Assembly: GCF_002954665.1 (NCBI RefSeq)
Contig: NZ_MSCM01000002.1
Location: forward strand, 46,173 to 110,172
DNA from: Polaribacter glomeratus
GTDB lineage: Bacteria > Bacteroidota > Bacteroidia > Flavobacteriales > Flavobacteriaceae
Length of the DNA: 64,000 nt
Direction of reading: 5' to 3'
Made by a program: the position numbers and the translations under genes
Notes under the pieces: generated by a model
Told to the model about the DNA's origin: nothing
What the model saw: the letters and a program-made list of their open reading frames with translations, nothing else
Databases searched by the model: none
In this document: positions 25,287-33,446 of the stretch, piece by piece
Position numbering within the stretch: the stretch's first letter is position 1
How the letters are laid out: each line of letters opens with the position of its first letter

Positions 25287-27575
25287 TTGAGAACATCCCT
25301 TAAAAAATATCCTATTTTAATACTTGTATTCGTGTCTTTTTACGCGTGCAGTATCAAAAAATACATACCAAAAGGTGAGCATTTATACACAGGCGCATCC
25401 ATAGAAATTGAAGCAGATTCTACCACACAAAGAGTTGATGATTTACGAAAAGATTTAGCCAACGTATTAAGACCAAAAGAGAATACAAAATTACTTGGAA
25501 TGCATCTTGGACTTTATTATTTCTATAAAAATCAGCAAGGAAAATCTAATTTTTTAAACAAGTGGTTGTATAAAAAAATAGGGCAAAAACCTGTTTATAA
25601 ATCAGCTATAAACAAATTAGAAAATGAAGATATTTTAAGGAATAAATTAGAAAATTATGGCTTTTTCTACAGCACTATTTCTTCTAGTTTTAAAGTTAAG
25701 AAAAAAGAGGCATCCTTAATTTACCGTTTAAAAATTCCTGCACCTTATAAAATGGCGAGCTATAAAATAGACAGTATGGCGTCACCTATTTATGAGGATA
25801 TAAAAAATTTAACCCAAACTTCTCCGTTTCAAAAAAATGCGCGCTTCGATTTAGGAAATTTAAAATTAGAAAGAGAACGGTTAGATACCGAATTAAAACA
25901 AAAAGGCTATTATAATTTTAATCCAGATTTTTTACTTTTTGAAGCAGACACAAATCAGTATAAAAACAAGAGCAAACAGTTCGATTTATTTTTAACATTA
26001 AAAGCAAAGGTTCCAAAAAAAGCAATAATTCCGTATAAAATCAGAAAAATAAATATTTTTCCGAATTATAATTTAAATGATTCTACAAAAGTAAAAACCA
26101 CTCGATTTAAAGACAAAACCTATCATCAAGATACCCTCTTTTTTGAACCAAAATATTTAGATGAATTTATTACCTTAAAAGAAGGTGAATTTTTTAATCC
26201 TATTTCCTCTAAAAACACCGCGAGAAGACTTTCTACAATTGGCGTATATAAGTTTGTTAACATTCAGTATAATGAAATAAAAGACTCGTTAACAGATACT
26301 TTAGGCAACTTAGAAGCTTCAATTTTTTTATCACCATTAACAAAACGCGCCATAAGAGCAGAATTGCAAGCAGTTACAAAATCTAATAATTTTGCAGGAC
26401 CAGAACTGACTTTAACCTACAGCAATAGAAATTTATTTAATGGCGGCGAAACTTTAAATATTAGTACAAATATTGGTTATGAAACGCAAATTTCTAGTGG
26501 TAGCAATTCGGGTTTAAGTAGTTTAGAGCTGGGTTTAAAAGGCGAACTTATTATTCCTAGAGTTATTGCTCCGTTTTCTATAAGAGAAGATTTTTTTGAA
26601 TATTCTATTCCCAAAACAAAAATAAGTTTGAGTACAACGTATTTAAACAGAAGTAAATTATACACACTTTTATCTGGTAGTGCACTTTTTGGTTATTTAT
26701 GGAATGCCAATAAATATACTACCTACGAATTTAATCCTATTTCTGTAAATTACACTAGTTTATCAAATACTACCACAGAGTTTCAAGATATTTTAAATAG
26801 CAACTCCTTTTTAAAAAGCAGTTTTGACCAGCAGTTTATAAGCGGTCTTACATTTTCTTATACCTATAATGAAATGATAAATTCTGCCAAATCACATCAA
26901 TTTTACCTGCAATCCACATTAGATGTTGCTGGGAATTCAATTAGTTTATTAAGCAAAGAAAAAGAAGTTGGCAAGTCCAAACAATTTTTAGGATTGGAAT
27001 ATGCCCAATATGCAAAAGCAGATTTTGATGCAAGATATCATTATAATTTTGGCGATAAAAACGAACAAACAATTGCTGCTAGATTGTTTGCCGGTTATGG
27101 TTTGGCGTATGGTAATTCTGATGTTATTCCGTTTGTAAAACAATATTTTTCTGGCGGACCTTATAGCGTTCGTGCATTTAATATTCGGTCTTTAGGACCC
27201 GGAACTTACGATGAAAACAACGCTCAAAATGCGAGTTCTTTTTTTGATAAAACTGGTAATATTCGTTTAGAAGCAAATATCGAATATCGATTTCCTATTT
27301 ATTCTTTCTTTAAAGGTGCTGTTTTTGCGGATGCTGGAAACGTATGGAACTCTGTTGCAAACCCAGATTTTAAAGGGAAAGACACCTTTACGTCTAACTT
27401 TATAAATGAACTAGGTATGGGCGCAGGTATTGGTTTGCGAGTAGATGTGCAAGGTTTTGTAATTCGGTTTGATTTGGCTGCTCCTTTTCATGATCCTGCA
27501 TTAGCATTAGACAAAAGATGGGATTTTAGAGTTGATGAACCTGTTTTTAACTTTGCAATCGGGTATTCTTTTTAG
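25287..27575 (+). CDS. tamL: TamA/BamA-family outer-membrane lipoprotein (TamL-like)
   Basis: The 762-residue Omp85-family protein has a lipoprotein signal with lipobox FYAC (cysteine 21) instead of the usual cleaved signal; a lipid-anchored TamA is the Bacteroidota form. POTRA domains are followed by the 16-stranded barrel at about 370-762, with the late Omp85 motif GGPYSVRAF (about 626-634) and a terminal FNFAIGYSF strand. The start is a TTG at 25287. The next in-frame ATG would remove the lipoprotein signal, so the TTG is preferred. It forms an operon with tamB. Confidence 0.9.
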   Translation: MRTSLKKYPILILVFVSFYACSIKKYIPKGEHLYTGASIEIEADSTTQRVDDLRKDLANVLRPKENTKLLGMHLGLYYFYKNQQGKSNFLNKWLYKKIGQKPVYKSAINKLENEDILRNKLENYGFFYSTISSSFKVKKKEASLIYRLKIPAPYKMASYKIDSMASPIYEDIKNLTQTSPFQKNARFDLGNLKLERERLDTELKQKGYYNFNPDFLLFEADTNQYKNKSKQFDLFLTLKAKVPKKAIIPYKIRKINIFPNYNLNDSTKVKTTRFKDKTYHQDTLFFEPKYLDEFITLKEGEFFNPISSKNTARRLSTIGVYKFVNIQYNEIKDSLTDTLGNLEASIFLSPLTKRAIRAELQAVTKSNNFAGPELTLTYSNRNLFNGGETLNISTNIGYETQISSGSNSGLSSLELGLKGELIIPRVIAPFSIREDFFEYSIPKTKISLSTTYLNRSKLYTLLSGSALFGYLWNANKYTTYEFNPISVNYTSLSNTTTEFQDILNSNSFLKSSFDQQFISGLTFSYTYNEMINSAKSHQFYLQSTLDVAGNSISLLSKEKEVGKSKQFLGLEYAQYAKADFDARYHYNFGDKNEQTIAARLFAGYGLAYGNSDVIPFVKQYFSGGPYSVRAFNIRSLGPGTYDENNAQNASSFFDKTGNIRLEANIEYRFPIYSFFKGAVFADAGNVWNSVANPDFKGKDTFTSNFINELGMGAGIGLRVDVQGFVIRFDLAAPFHDPALALDKRWDFRVDEPVFNFAIGYSF

Positions 27576-27694
27576 ATTTAAGAAGATGCTTTGTGGTTAA
27601 AAAAAATCATGGAAACTTAAATTACACTTTGTAAACATTCTGAAAAGTTATAACTTTAAAATCTTTATATTTAGGCTTAATTTAGTTTTCATCC

Positions 27695-28717
27695 ATGATT
27701 CACGAACTTAAAGAAATTATCAATCAAACTAGTATCAACCAACAAAAAGGATTGAAAAATGTGTTGGCAACTGTGGTGCATTTAGAAGGTTCGTCTTATA
27801 GAAAGCCTGGCGTTAGAATGTTAATTTCTGAGGATTTAAATTCTGTAGGCGCCGTTAGTGGTGGCTGTGTTGAAAAAGAAATTATTCATAGAGCTAAAAG
27901 TGTTTTTGCTGATAATAAACCAAAAATAATAACGTATGATGGTCGATACAAATTAGGTTGCGAAGGTATTTTATACATTTTAATTGAGCCTTTTTTTATT
28001 TCTGATGAATTCATAAATACGTTTTCTAAATCAAATACAAACAGAAAATCTTTAAAAATTGAAAGTCATTTTACAAAAGAAGATGAAGCTTCTGGTAATT
28101 TTGGAACTGTTGTTACTTTTGAAAATAATGAACAATTTGTGTTTTCTGAAACTTTCATTCATCAACAAAAAGATGAGGTAGCAATTTTTACTCAGATCTT
28201 AGCACCAAGTTTTAAATTGATTATCATTGGTGGTGAACATGATGCTGTAAAATTGTGTAAAATAGCATCAAATTTAGGTTGGGAAATTGCTGTAATTACT
28301 TCTGCAAAAGACAGCAAACAACTCTTAGATTTTCCCGGAGCCCATGCTGTAATTGGTGATGCTCCAGAAACAATTCAGTTTTCTGATATTCAACAAAATA
28401 CTGCCATCGTACTTATGAATCATAGTTATGTTCAAGATTTAAAATATTTGGTAAAACTTTCTGAATATCAACCAAAATATATTGGTGTTTTAGGCGCACC
28501 AAGCAAAAGAGAACGCTTATTTAATGAGCTTTTTGAGTTTGTACCTACTATATCAGAAGATTTTTTAGAAACTATTTATTCGCCCGCAGGTTTGCATATT
28601 GGTGCACAAACTCCAGAAGAAATTGCGCTTTCTATTCTTGCCGAAATATTAGCTGTAATTAGAAATAAAGAACCTTTTTCTTTGCGCAAAATTAACGGAA
28701 AAATTCACAGTCATTAA
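27695..28717 (+). CDS. XdhC/CoxI-family protein
   Basis: The 340-residue protein has an N-terminal XdhC domain (ATVVHLEGSSYRKPGVRMLI, VGAVSGGCVEKEI) and a C-terminal Rossmann domain (KLIIIGGEHDAVKLCKIASN, YIGVLGAPSKRERLF, LHIGAQTPEEIALSILAEI). XdhC proteins bind and sulfurate the molybdenum cofactor for xanthine-dehydrogenase-type enzymes. The next gene, which abuts it exactly, is a MocA-like nucleotidyltransferase, as expected for cytosine-dinucleotide cofactor maturation. No molybdenum hydroxylase gene lies in this window. Confidence 0.9.
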   Translation: MIHELKEIINQTSINQQKGLKNVLATVVHLEGSSYRKPGVRMLISEDLNSVGAVSGGCVEKEIIHRAKSVFADNKPKIITYDGRYKLGCEGILYILIEPFFISDEFINTFSKSNTNRKSLKIESHFTKEDEASGNFGTVVTFENNEQFVFSETFIHQQKDEVAIFTQILAPSFKLIIIGGEHDAVKLCKIASNLGWEIAVITSAKDSKQLLDFPGAHAVIGDAPETIQFSDIQQNTAIVLMNHSYVQDLKYLVKLSEYQPKYIGVLGAPSKRERLFNELFEFVPTISEDFLETIYSPAGLHIGAQTPEEIALSILAEILAVIRNKEPFSLRKINGKIHSH

Positions 28718-29308
28718 ATGAAAAATATTGCAATATTAGTTTTAGCTGCCGGAAAATCGTCAAGAATGGATGGCATAAAGCAGCTTGAAAAAATTAATAA
28801 CAAAACGCTTTTAGACATCACTTTAGAGAAATTAAAAAGCATTTTTTCTGATAAAATTTATTGTGTTTTGGGCGCAAATGCGGATAAAATAAAAGCTGAA
28901 ATCACCTCAAAAAACATCCAATTTATTGAGAACCAAAACTATGAAAAAGGGCTGAGTTCTAGTATTGTTTCTGGAATTGAATACTTTAACAAAGAGGCGT
29001 TAAACTTTGACGGCATTTACATTTTATTAGCAGATCAACCAGGAATTGAAATTGTTTATTTAGAATCTTTACTTCTATTATTTCAAGAACATAAGGACAC
29101 AATTATTGCATCCAACTATGGAAATAAATTAGGAGTTCCTGCTATTTTTCCAAAAAAATATTTTCCAGAATTACTATTGATAAGGGGCGATAAAGGCGCA
29201 AAAGAATTTCTCAAAGAAAGAAAAAGTGAGGTTATTAGTCCAGAATTATCCACAAACTTCTTTGATATTGATACTAAAGAAGACCTAGAGCTATTTAAAA
29301 ATAGTTAA
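28718..29308 (+). CDS. MocA-like nucleotidyltransferase
   Basis: The 196-residue MobA-like NTP transferase begins with the nucleotide-binding motif VLAAGKSSRMDGIKQL (8-23). It has the metal-binding LLADQPG near 108 and DIDTKEDLELF at the end. It most likely attaches CMP to molybdopterin (MocA type) and works with the XdhC gene, which ends one base before its start. A sugar-nucleotide transferase is less likely given this neighbour. Confidence 0.85.
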   Translation: MKNIAILVLAAGKSSRMDGIKQLEKINNKTLLDITLEKLKSIFSDKIYCVLGANADKIKAEITSKNIQFIENQNYEKGLSSSIVSGIEYFNKEALNFDGIYILLADQPGIEIVYLESLLLLFQEHKDTIIASNYGNKLGVPAIFPKKYFPELLLIRGDKGAKEFLKERKSEVISPELSTNFFDIDTKEDLELFKNS

Positions 29309-29318
29309 TTTTACATTT

Positions 29319-32300
29319 ATGAAATTATTTAAAAAACCATTCTTTTTAGGTGTCCTTTTCTTGGTTTCTGCCTGCGCTACAATGAAACTTCAAGTTGCCG
29401 AAAATCAGGTTTTTGAAACTAAAGAAAGCACGGCCGAAATTGAACATACTTTTTATTTAATTGGTGATGCTGGTAATTCAACTTTAAAAAAAGATTCACC
29501 TGCTTTAAAATATTTAAAAAAGAAAATAAAAAATGCATCCAAAAAATCAACTTTAATTTTTTTAGGTGACAATGTCTATGAAACAGGAATTCCGAAGAAA
29601 AAAAAATCTAAAAAATATAAATTAGCAAAAAGAAGGTTAGAAGCACAAACGGATGTAGCGGAAAAATTTAATGGGAATTCCATTTTTATTCCAGGAAATC
29701 ATGATTGGTATAATGGTCTGGACGGCTTAAAAAGAGAAGAAGAACTAGTAGAAAAAGCATTAGGAAAGAGGTCATTCTTTCCGCAAAACGGCTGCCCTCT
29801 AGAGTCCGTAGATATTTCTAAAAACATTGTTCTAATTATTGTAGATACACATTGGTATTTAACAAACTGGGACAACCACCCAACTATAAATGACAATTGC
29901 GAGATAAAAACAAGAACAAAATTCTTTGATGAGTTTGAAAGTTTAATTAAAAAAGCTAGCGGAAAAACGACCATTATTGCTATGCACCATCCCATGTTTA
30001 CCAATGGTTCTCATGGAGGGAAATACTCGTTTGCTAGCCATATGAATCCCTTGCCAATTTTGGGTTCTTTAAAAAATTTAATCAGACAAACATCTGGTCT
30101 TTCCAATACAGACATTCAAAATAAAAAATACAATGCACTTAAAAAACGCATCGTAACATTGGCGCAAGAAAATGATAAAACCATTTTTGTTTCTGGTCAT
30201 GATCATAATTTGCAATATATCATTCAAGATAATATTCCTCAAATTGTGAGTGGTTCTGGTTCTAAAACAACCGCTACAAAATTATCTGGAGGCGCAAAAT
30301 TTACTTATGGTGCACAAGGCTTTGCAAAACTAGATGTGTATAAAGATGGTTCATCCGTAGTACGTTTTTATGCTGTAAAAGATGATAAAATGGTGTATCA
30401 AAGTCAAGTTTTATCAGAAGATGAAAAGAAAAATTACTCCTCATTTCCTTTACAAGATATAACAGAAAAAAAAGCATCAATTTATACGCAAGAAGAAATT
30501 ACAAAAAGTAAATTGTATCGTTATTTATGGGGAGAACGATATCGAAAGTATTTTGGCACAAAAGTAAACGCATCAACAGTTGATTTAGATACGCTTTTTG
30601 GCGGATTAAAACCAGTTCGCAAAGGTGGTGGCCATCAATCGAAATCGTTAAGATTGCGCGATAAAAAAGGCCGCGAATATGTAATGCGTGCTTTGCGTAA
30701 AAATGCGGTGCAATATTTACAAGCTGTAGCCTTTAAAGATCAATATATAGAGGGGCAATTTGATGATACTGCCGCAGAAAATTTATTGTCAGACGTTTTT
30801 ACTGGTTCGCACCCATATGCTCCTTTTACAATTGCTAAATTGTCTGATGCTATTGGCGTTTATCATACAAACCCGGTGCTGTATTACGTTCCTAAACAGA
30901 AAAGCTTAGGTCAGTTTAATGATGATTTTGGCAATGAATTGTACATGATTGAAGAACGTACAGATTCTGGTCATGGAGATAAAGCCAGCTTTGGTTTCTC
31001 TGATGAATTAGTAAGTACAGACGATTTATTAAAAAATTTAAACAAGAATGAAAACCACGTTTTAGATGAAGAAGCGTATATAAAAGCACGATTATTTGAC
31101 ATGCTAATTGGTGATTGGGACCGACATGAAGATCAATGGAGGTGGGCGGTTTTTAAAGAAAATAAACAAACTATTTACAGGCCAGTTCCTAGAGATCGAG
31201 ATCAAGCATTTTCTATTTTTGGTGATGGAGCTTTGTTAAATACTGTAACAAAATTAGTGCCTGCGTTGCGTTTAATGCAGTCTTATGAAGATGAATTAAA
31301 GAGTCCAGAATGGTTTAATTTAGAACCGTATCCTTTAGACATGGTTTTAATTTCTAGGTCTACAAAAATTGTTTGGGATACGCAAGTTAAATTGATTATC
31401 GACAATATAACCAATGCTGTAATTGATGATGCTTTTACAGAATTCCCTGATGAAGTAAAAGATGAAACGATACAAGAAATAAAACGAAAATTACAAGGAA
31501 GAAGGCGCAATCTGCAGAAAATTTCGGATGCTTATTTTTATCATATCAACAAGTTTCAAATTATTGTAGGCACTCAGAAAGATGATTGGTTTGAAATTGA
31601 AAGATTACAAAACGGCCAAACAAAAATTACAGGCTATAGGATAAAAAATGGAGACAAAGACACTGTTTTTCATCAACGTACATACAATGAGTCTGAAACT
31701 AAAGAAATTTGGATTTATGGCCTAGACGATGAAGATGTTTTTGTTGTAAAAGGGGATGGAAAAGATCTTATAAAACTTCGGATTATTGGCGGTCAAAACA
31801 ATGATAAATACAAAATAGAAAATGGTAAAAAAATAATTATTTATGATTATAAATCAAAGAAAAACAGTTTCAAAGGCAACAGTGTAAGAGTGAAATTAAC
31901 CGATGCTTATGAAACAAATGTCTATGATTATAAGAAGTTTAAAAGCAGCCAAAACATCATAAATCCAATAGTTGGTTACAATCCGGATGACGGCGTAAAA
32001 ATAGGGCTTTCAAATATGTATACCGCATATGGTTTTGAAAGGAACCCTTTTACTTCTCAGCATATATTCTCTGGAGCGTATTACTTTGCTACCAATGGTT
32101 TTGAGTTTAATTATTCTTCAGAAATTGCAAATGTTTTTGGAAGTTGGAATTTAGGAGTAAACGCAACGTTTACAAGTCCTAATTTTGCAATGAATTATTT
32201 TGGATTCGGCAACAACTCTGTAAATCTTGAAGCAGATGATTTAGAAGAAGAAGATTATAATAGAGTAAAAATCAGCAAATTTATTGCAGGTACTTTTATA

Positions 32301-33002
32301 AAATGGAAAAGTGATTTAGATGCAGAAATAAAACTAGACATTAACTATCAAACATTTAAAGTTGATAATACTCTTGGCAGATTCGTGTCCGATGAATTTG
32401 GCGCTACTAATGCTATTTTTGATACTCAGAAATTCATCAATACAGAAGCAAGTTATCATTTTAAAAACACAGACAATAGTGCTTTTTCCACAATGGGAAT
32501 GAAAACCGATTTAATTATGGGTTATACATCAAGCCTAAACAATGATGGTGATTTTGGGTATTTAATTCCGTCTATATCCTTTCAACACAAATTAATTCCA
32601 AGCGGACAATTAGTATTCGCAACTAAATTAAAATCTCATTATACTTTTGGCAATTCGTATCAATTTTACCAAGCAGCAAGCATTGGCGGAAATGATGGTT
32701 TAAGAGGTTTTAGAAATCAGCGTTTTACGGATAAAAACTCCTTTTACCACAGTTCTGATATTCGTTTAAATTTACGCCGTTTTAAAACCAGTTTAATTCC
32801 TTTAAATATTGGGTTATTTGGAGGATTTGACTACGGAACTACTTGGGGACAACAAAACTCAACTTTTAAAAATAGTAAATTTAATACTTCTGTTGGAGGC
32901 GGAGTTTTCTTTAACGCGGCAAATATGATTTCTGGAAATATTTCCACATTCAATAGCGATGACGGTTTAAGAGTTGCTTTTACTTTCGGGTTTACTTTTT
33001 AA
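29319..33002 (+). CDS. Metallophosphoesterase / kinase-like / outer-membrane barrel fusion lipoprotein
   Basis: The 1227-residue lipoprotein has lipobox VSAC (cysteine 19). A calcineurin-like phosphoesterase covers about 43-350 with complete metal ligands: D50 (GDAGN), D84/N85 (GDNVYE), N127/H128 (GNHDW), H223/H224 and H294/H296 (GHDHN). A middle region (about 400-720) resembles FAM20/HipA-type kinase catalytic segments: LIGDWDRHEDQW with D601 and H603, then PVPRDRDQAF with D626 and D628. The last 330 residues are an Omp85-like barrel (GGNDGLRGFRNQRF, ending FTFGFTF). The kinase assignment is my inference. It starts 10 bp after the MocA-like gene and may be co-transcribed. Confidence 0.8.
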   Translation: MKLFKKPFFLGVLFLVSACATMKLQVAENQVFETKESTAEIEHTFYLIGDAGNSTLKKDSPALKYLKKKIKNASKKSTLIFLGDNVYETGIPKKKKSKKYKLAKRRLEAQTDVAEKFNGNSIFIPGNHDWYNGLDGLKREEELVEKALGKRSFFPQNGCPLESVDISKNIVLIIVDTHWYLTNWDNHPTINDNCEIKTRTKFFDEFESLIKKASGKTTIIAMHHPMFTNGSHGGKYSFASHMNPLPILGSLKNLIRQTSGLSNTDIQNKKYNALKKRIVTLAQENDKTIFVSGHDHNLQYIIQDNIPQIVSGSGSKTTATKLSGGAKFTYGAQGFAKLDVYKDGSSVVRFYAVKDDKMVYQSQVLSEDEKKNYSSFPLQDITEKKASIYTQEEITKSKLYRYLWGERYRKYFGTKVNASTVDLDTLFGGLKPVRKGGGHQSKSLRLRDKKGREYVMRALRKNAVQYLQAVAFKDQYIEGQFDDTAAENLLSDVFTGSHPYAPFTIAKLSDAIGVYHTNPVLYYVPKQKSLGQFNDDFGNELYMIEERTDSGHGDKASFGFSDELVSTDDLLKNLNKNENHVLDEEAYIKARLFDMLIGDWDRHEDQWRWAVFKENKQTIYRPVPRDRDQAFSIFGDGALLNTVTKLVPALRLMQSYEDELKSPEWFNLEPYPLDMVLISRSTKIVWDTQVKLIIDNITNAVIDDAFTEFPDEVKDETIQEIKRKLQGRRRNLQKISDAYFYHINKFQIIVGTQKDDWFEIERLQNGQTKITGYRIKNGDKDTVFHQRTYNESETKEIWIYGLDDEDVFVVKGDGKDLIKLRIIGGQNNDKYKIENGKKIIIYDYKSKKNSFKGNSVRVKLTDAYETNVYDYKKFKSSQNIINPIVGYNPDDGVKIGLSNMYTAYGFERNPFTSQHIFSGAYYFATNGFEFNYSSEIANVFGSWNLGVNATFTSPNFAMNYFGFGNNSVNLEADDLEEEDYNRVKISKFIAGTFIKWKSDLDAEIKLDINYQTFKVDNTLGRFVSDEFGATNAIFDTQKFINTEASYHFKNTDNSAFSTMGMKTDLIMGYTSSLNNDGDFGYLIPSISFQHKLIPSGQLVFATKLKSHYTFGNSYQFYQAASIGGNDGLRGFRNQRFTDKNSFYHSSDIRLNLRRFKTSLIPLNIGLFGGFDYGTTWGQQNSTFKNSKFNTSVGGGVFFNAANMISGNISTFNSDDGLRVAFTFGFTF

Positions 33003-33010
33003 TAATTTAT

Positions 33011-33388
33011 ATGACACAAACAGCATTAATTTTCGGTTCCTTATTTGGATGTACAGCAGTAATATTTGGTGCTTTTGGCGCACATTTATTAAAGAAAAAA
33101 CTAACTTCAGATCAATTACAAAGTTTTGAAACTGGCGTAAAATATCAAATGTACCATGCCATTGTTTTGTTGGTTTTAGGTTTTCAACTAGATATTTCTG
33201 CTACTGTTAATGGGTATATAGTGTACGCATTTATTATTGGTACATTTCTATTTTCGTTTTCTATTTATGGTTTGGTTTTGTCATCTGCAAAAAATAAAAA
33301 ACTAAAATTTTTAGGACCAATCACACCTTTAGGAGGTTTGGTTTTGTGTGCTGGTTGGGTTTTGTTGCTTTTAAAGTTTATACAATAA
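33011..33388 (+). CDS. DUF423 membrane protein
   Basis: The 125-residue protein has four hydrophobic helices and the DUF423 pattern: ALIFGSLFGCTAVIFGAFGA, then LKKKLTSDQLQSFETGVKYQ, MYHAIVLLVLG, and the end GPITPLGGLVLCAGWVLLLL. Function of the family is unknown. It starts 8 bp after the phosphoesterase fusion, so probably shares its transcript. It converges with the T9SS gene across a bidirectional terminator. Confidence 0.9.
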   Translation: MTQTALIFGSLFGCTAVIFGAFGAHLLKKKLTSDQLQSFETGVKYQMYHAIVLLVLGFQLDISATVNGYIVYAFIIGTFLFSFSIYGLVLSSAKNKKLKFLGPITPLGGLVLCAGWVLLLLKFIQ

Positions 33389-33427
33389 AAAATCCCTAGA
33401 AATAGCATTTCTAGAGATTCTTATTTT
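33385..33427. terminator. Bidirectional terminator between DUF423 and T9SS genes
   Basis: AATCCCTAGAAAT at 33391-33403 pairs with ATTTCTAGAGATT at 33407-33419 (one mismatch, 3-nt loop). An A-run flanks it on the left and a T-rich stretch on the right, so it can act in both directions. Confidence 0.75.
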
Positions 33428-33446
33428 TACAAAATCCTTCTTAAAA

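Noticed and set aside
27695-29308. A complete molybdenum-hydroxylase locus
   Set aside because: Only XdhC and the MocA-like gene are present; no large or small hydroxylase subunit occurs in the window.
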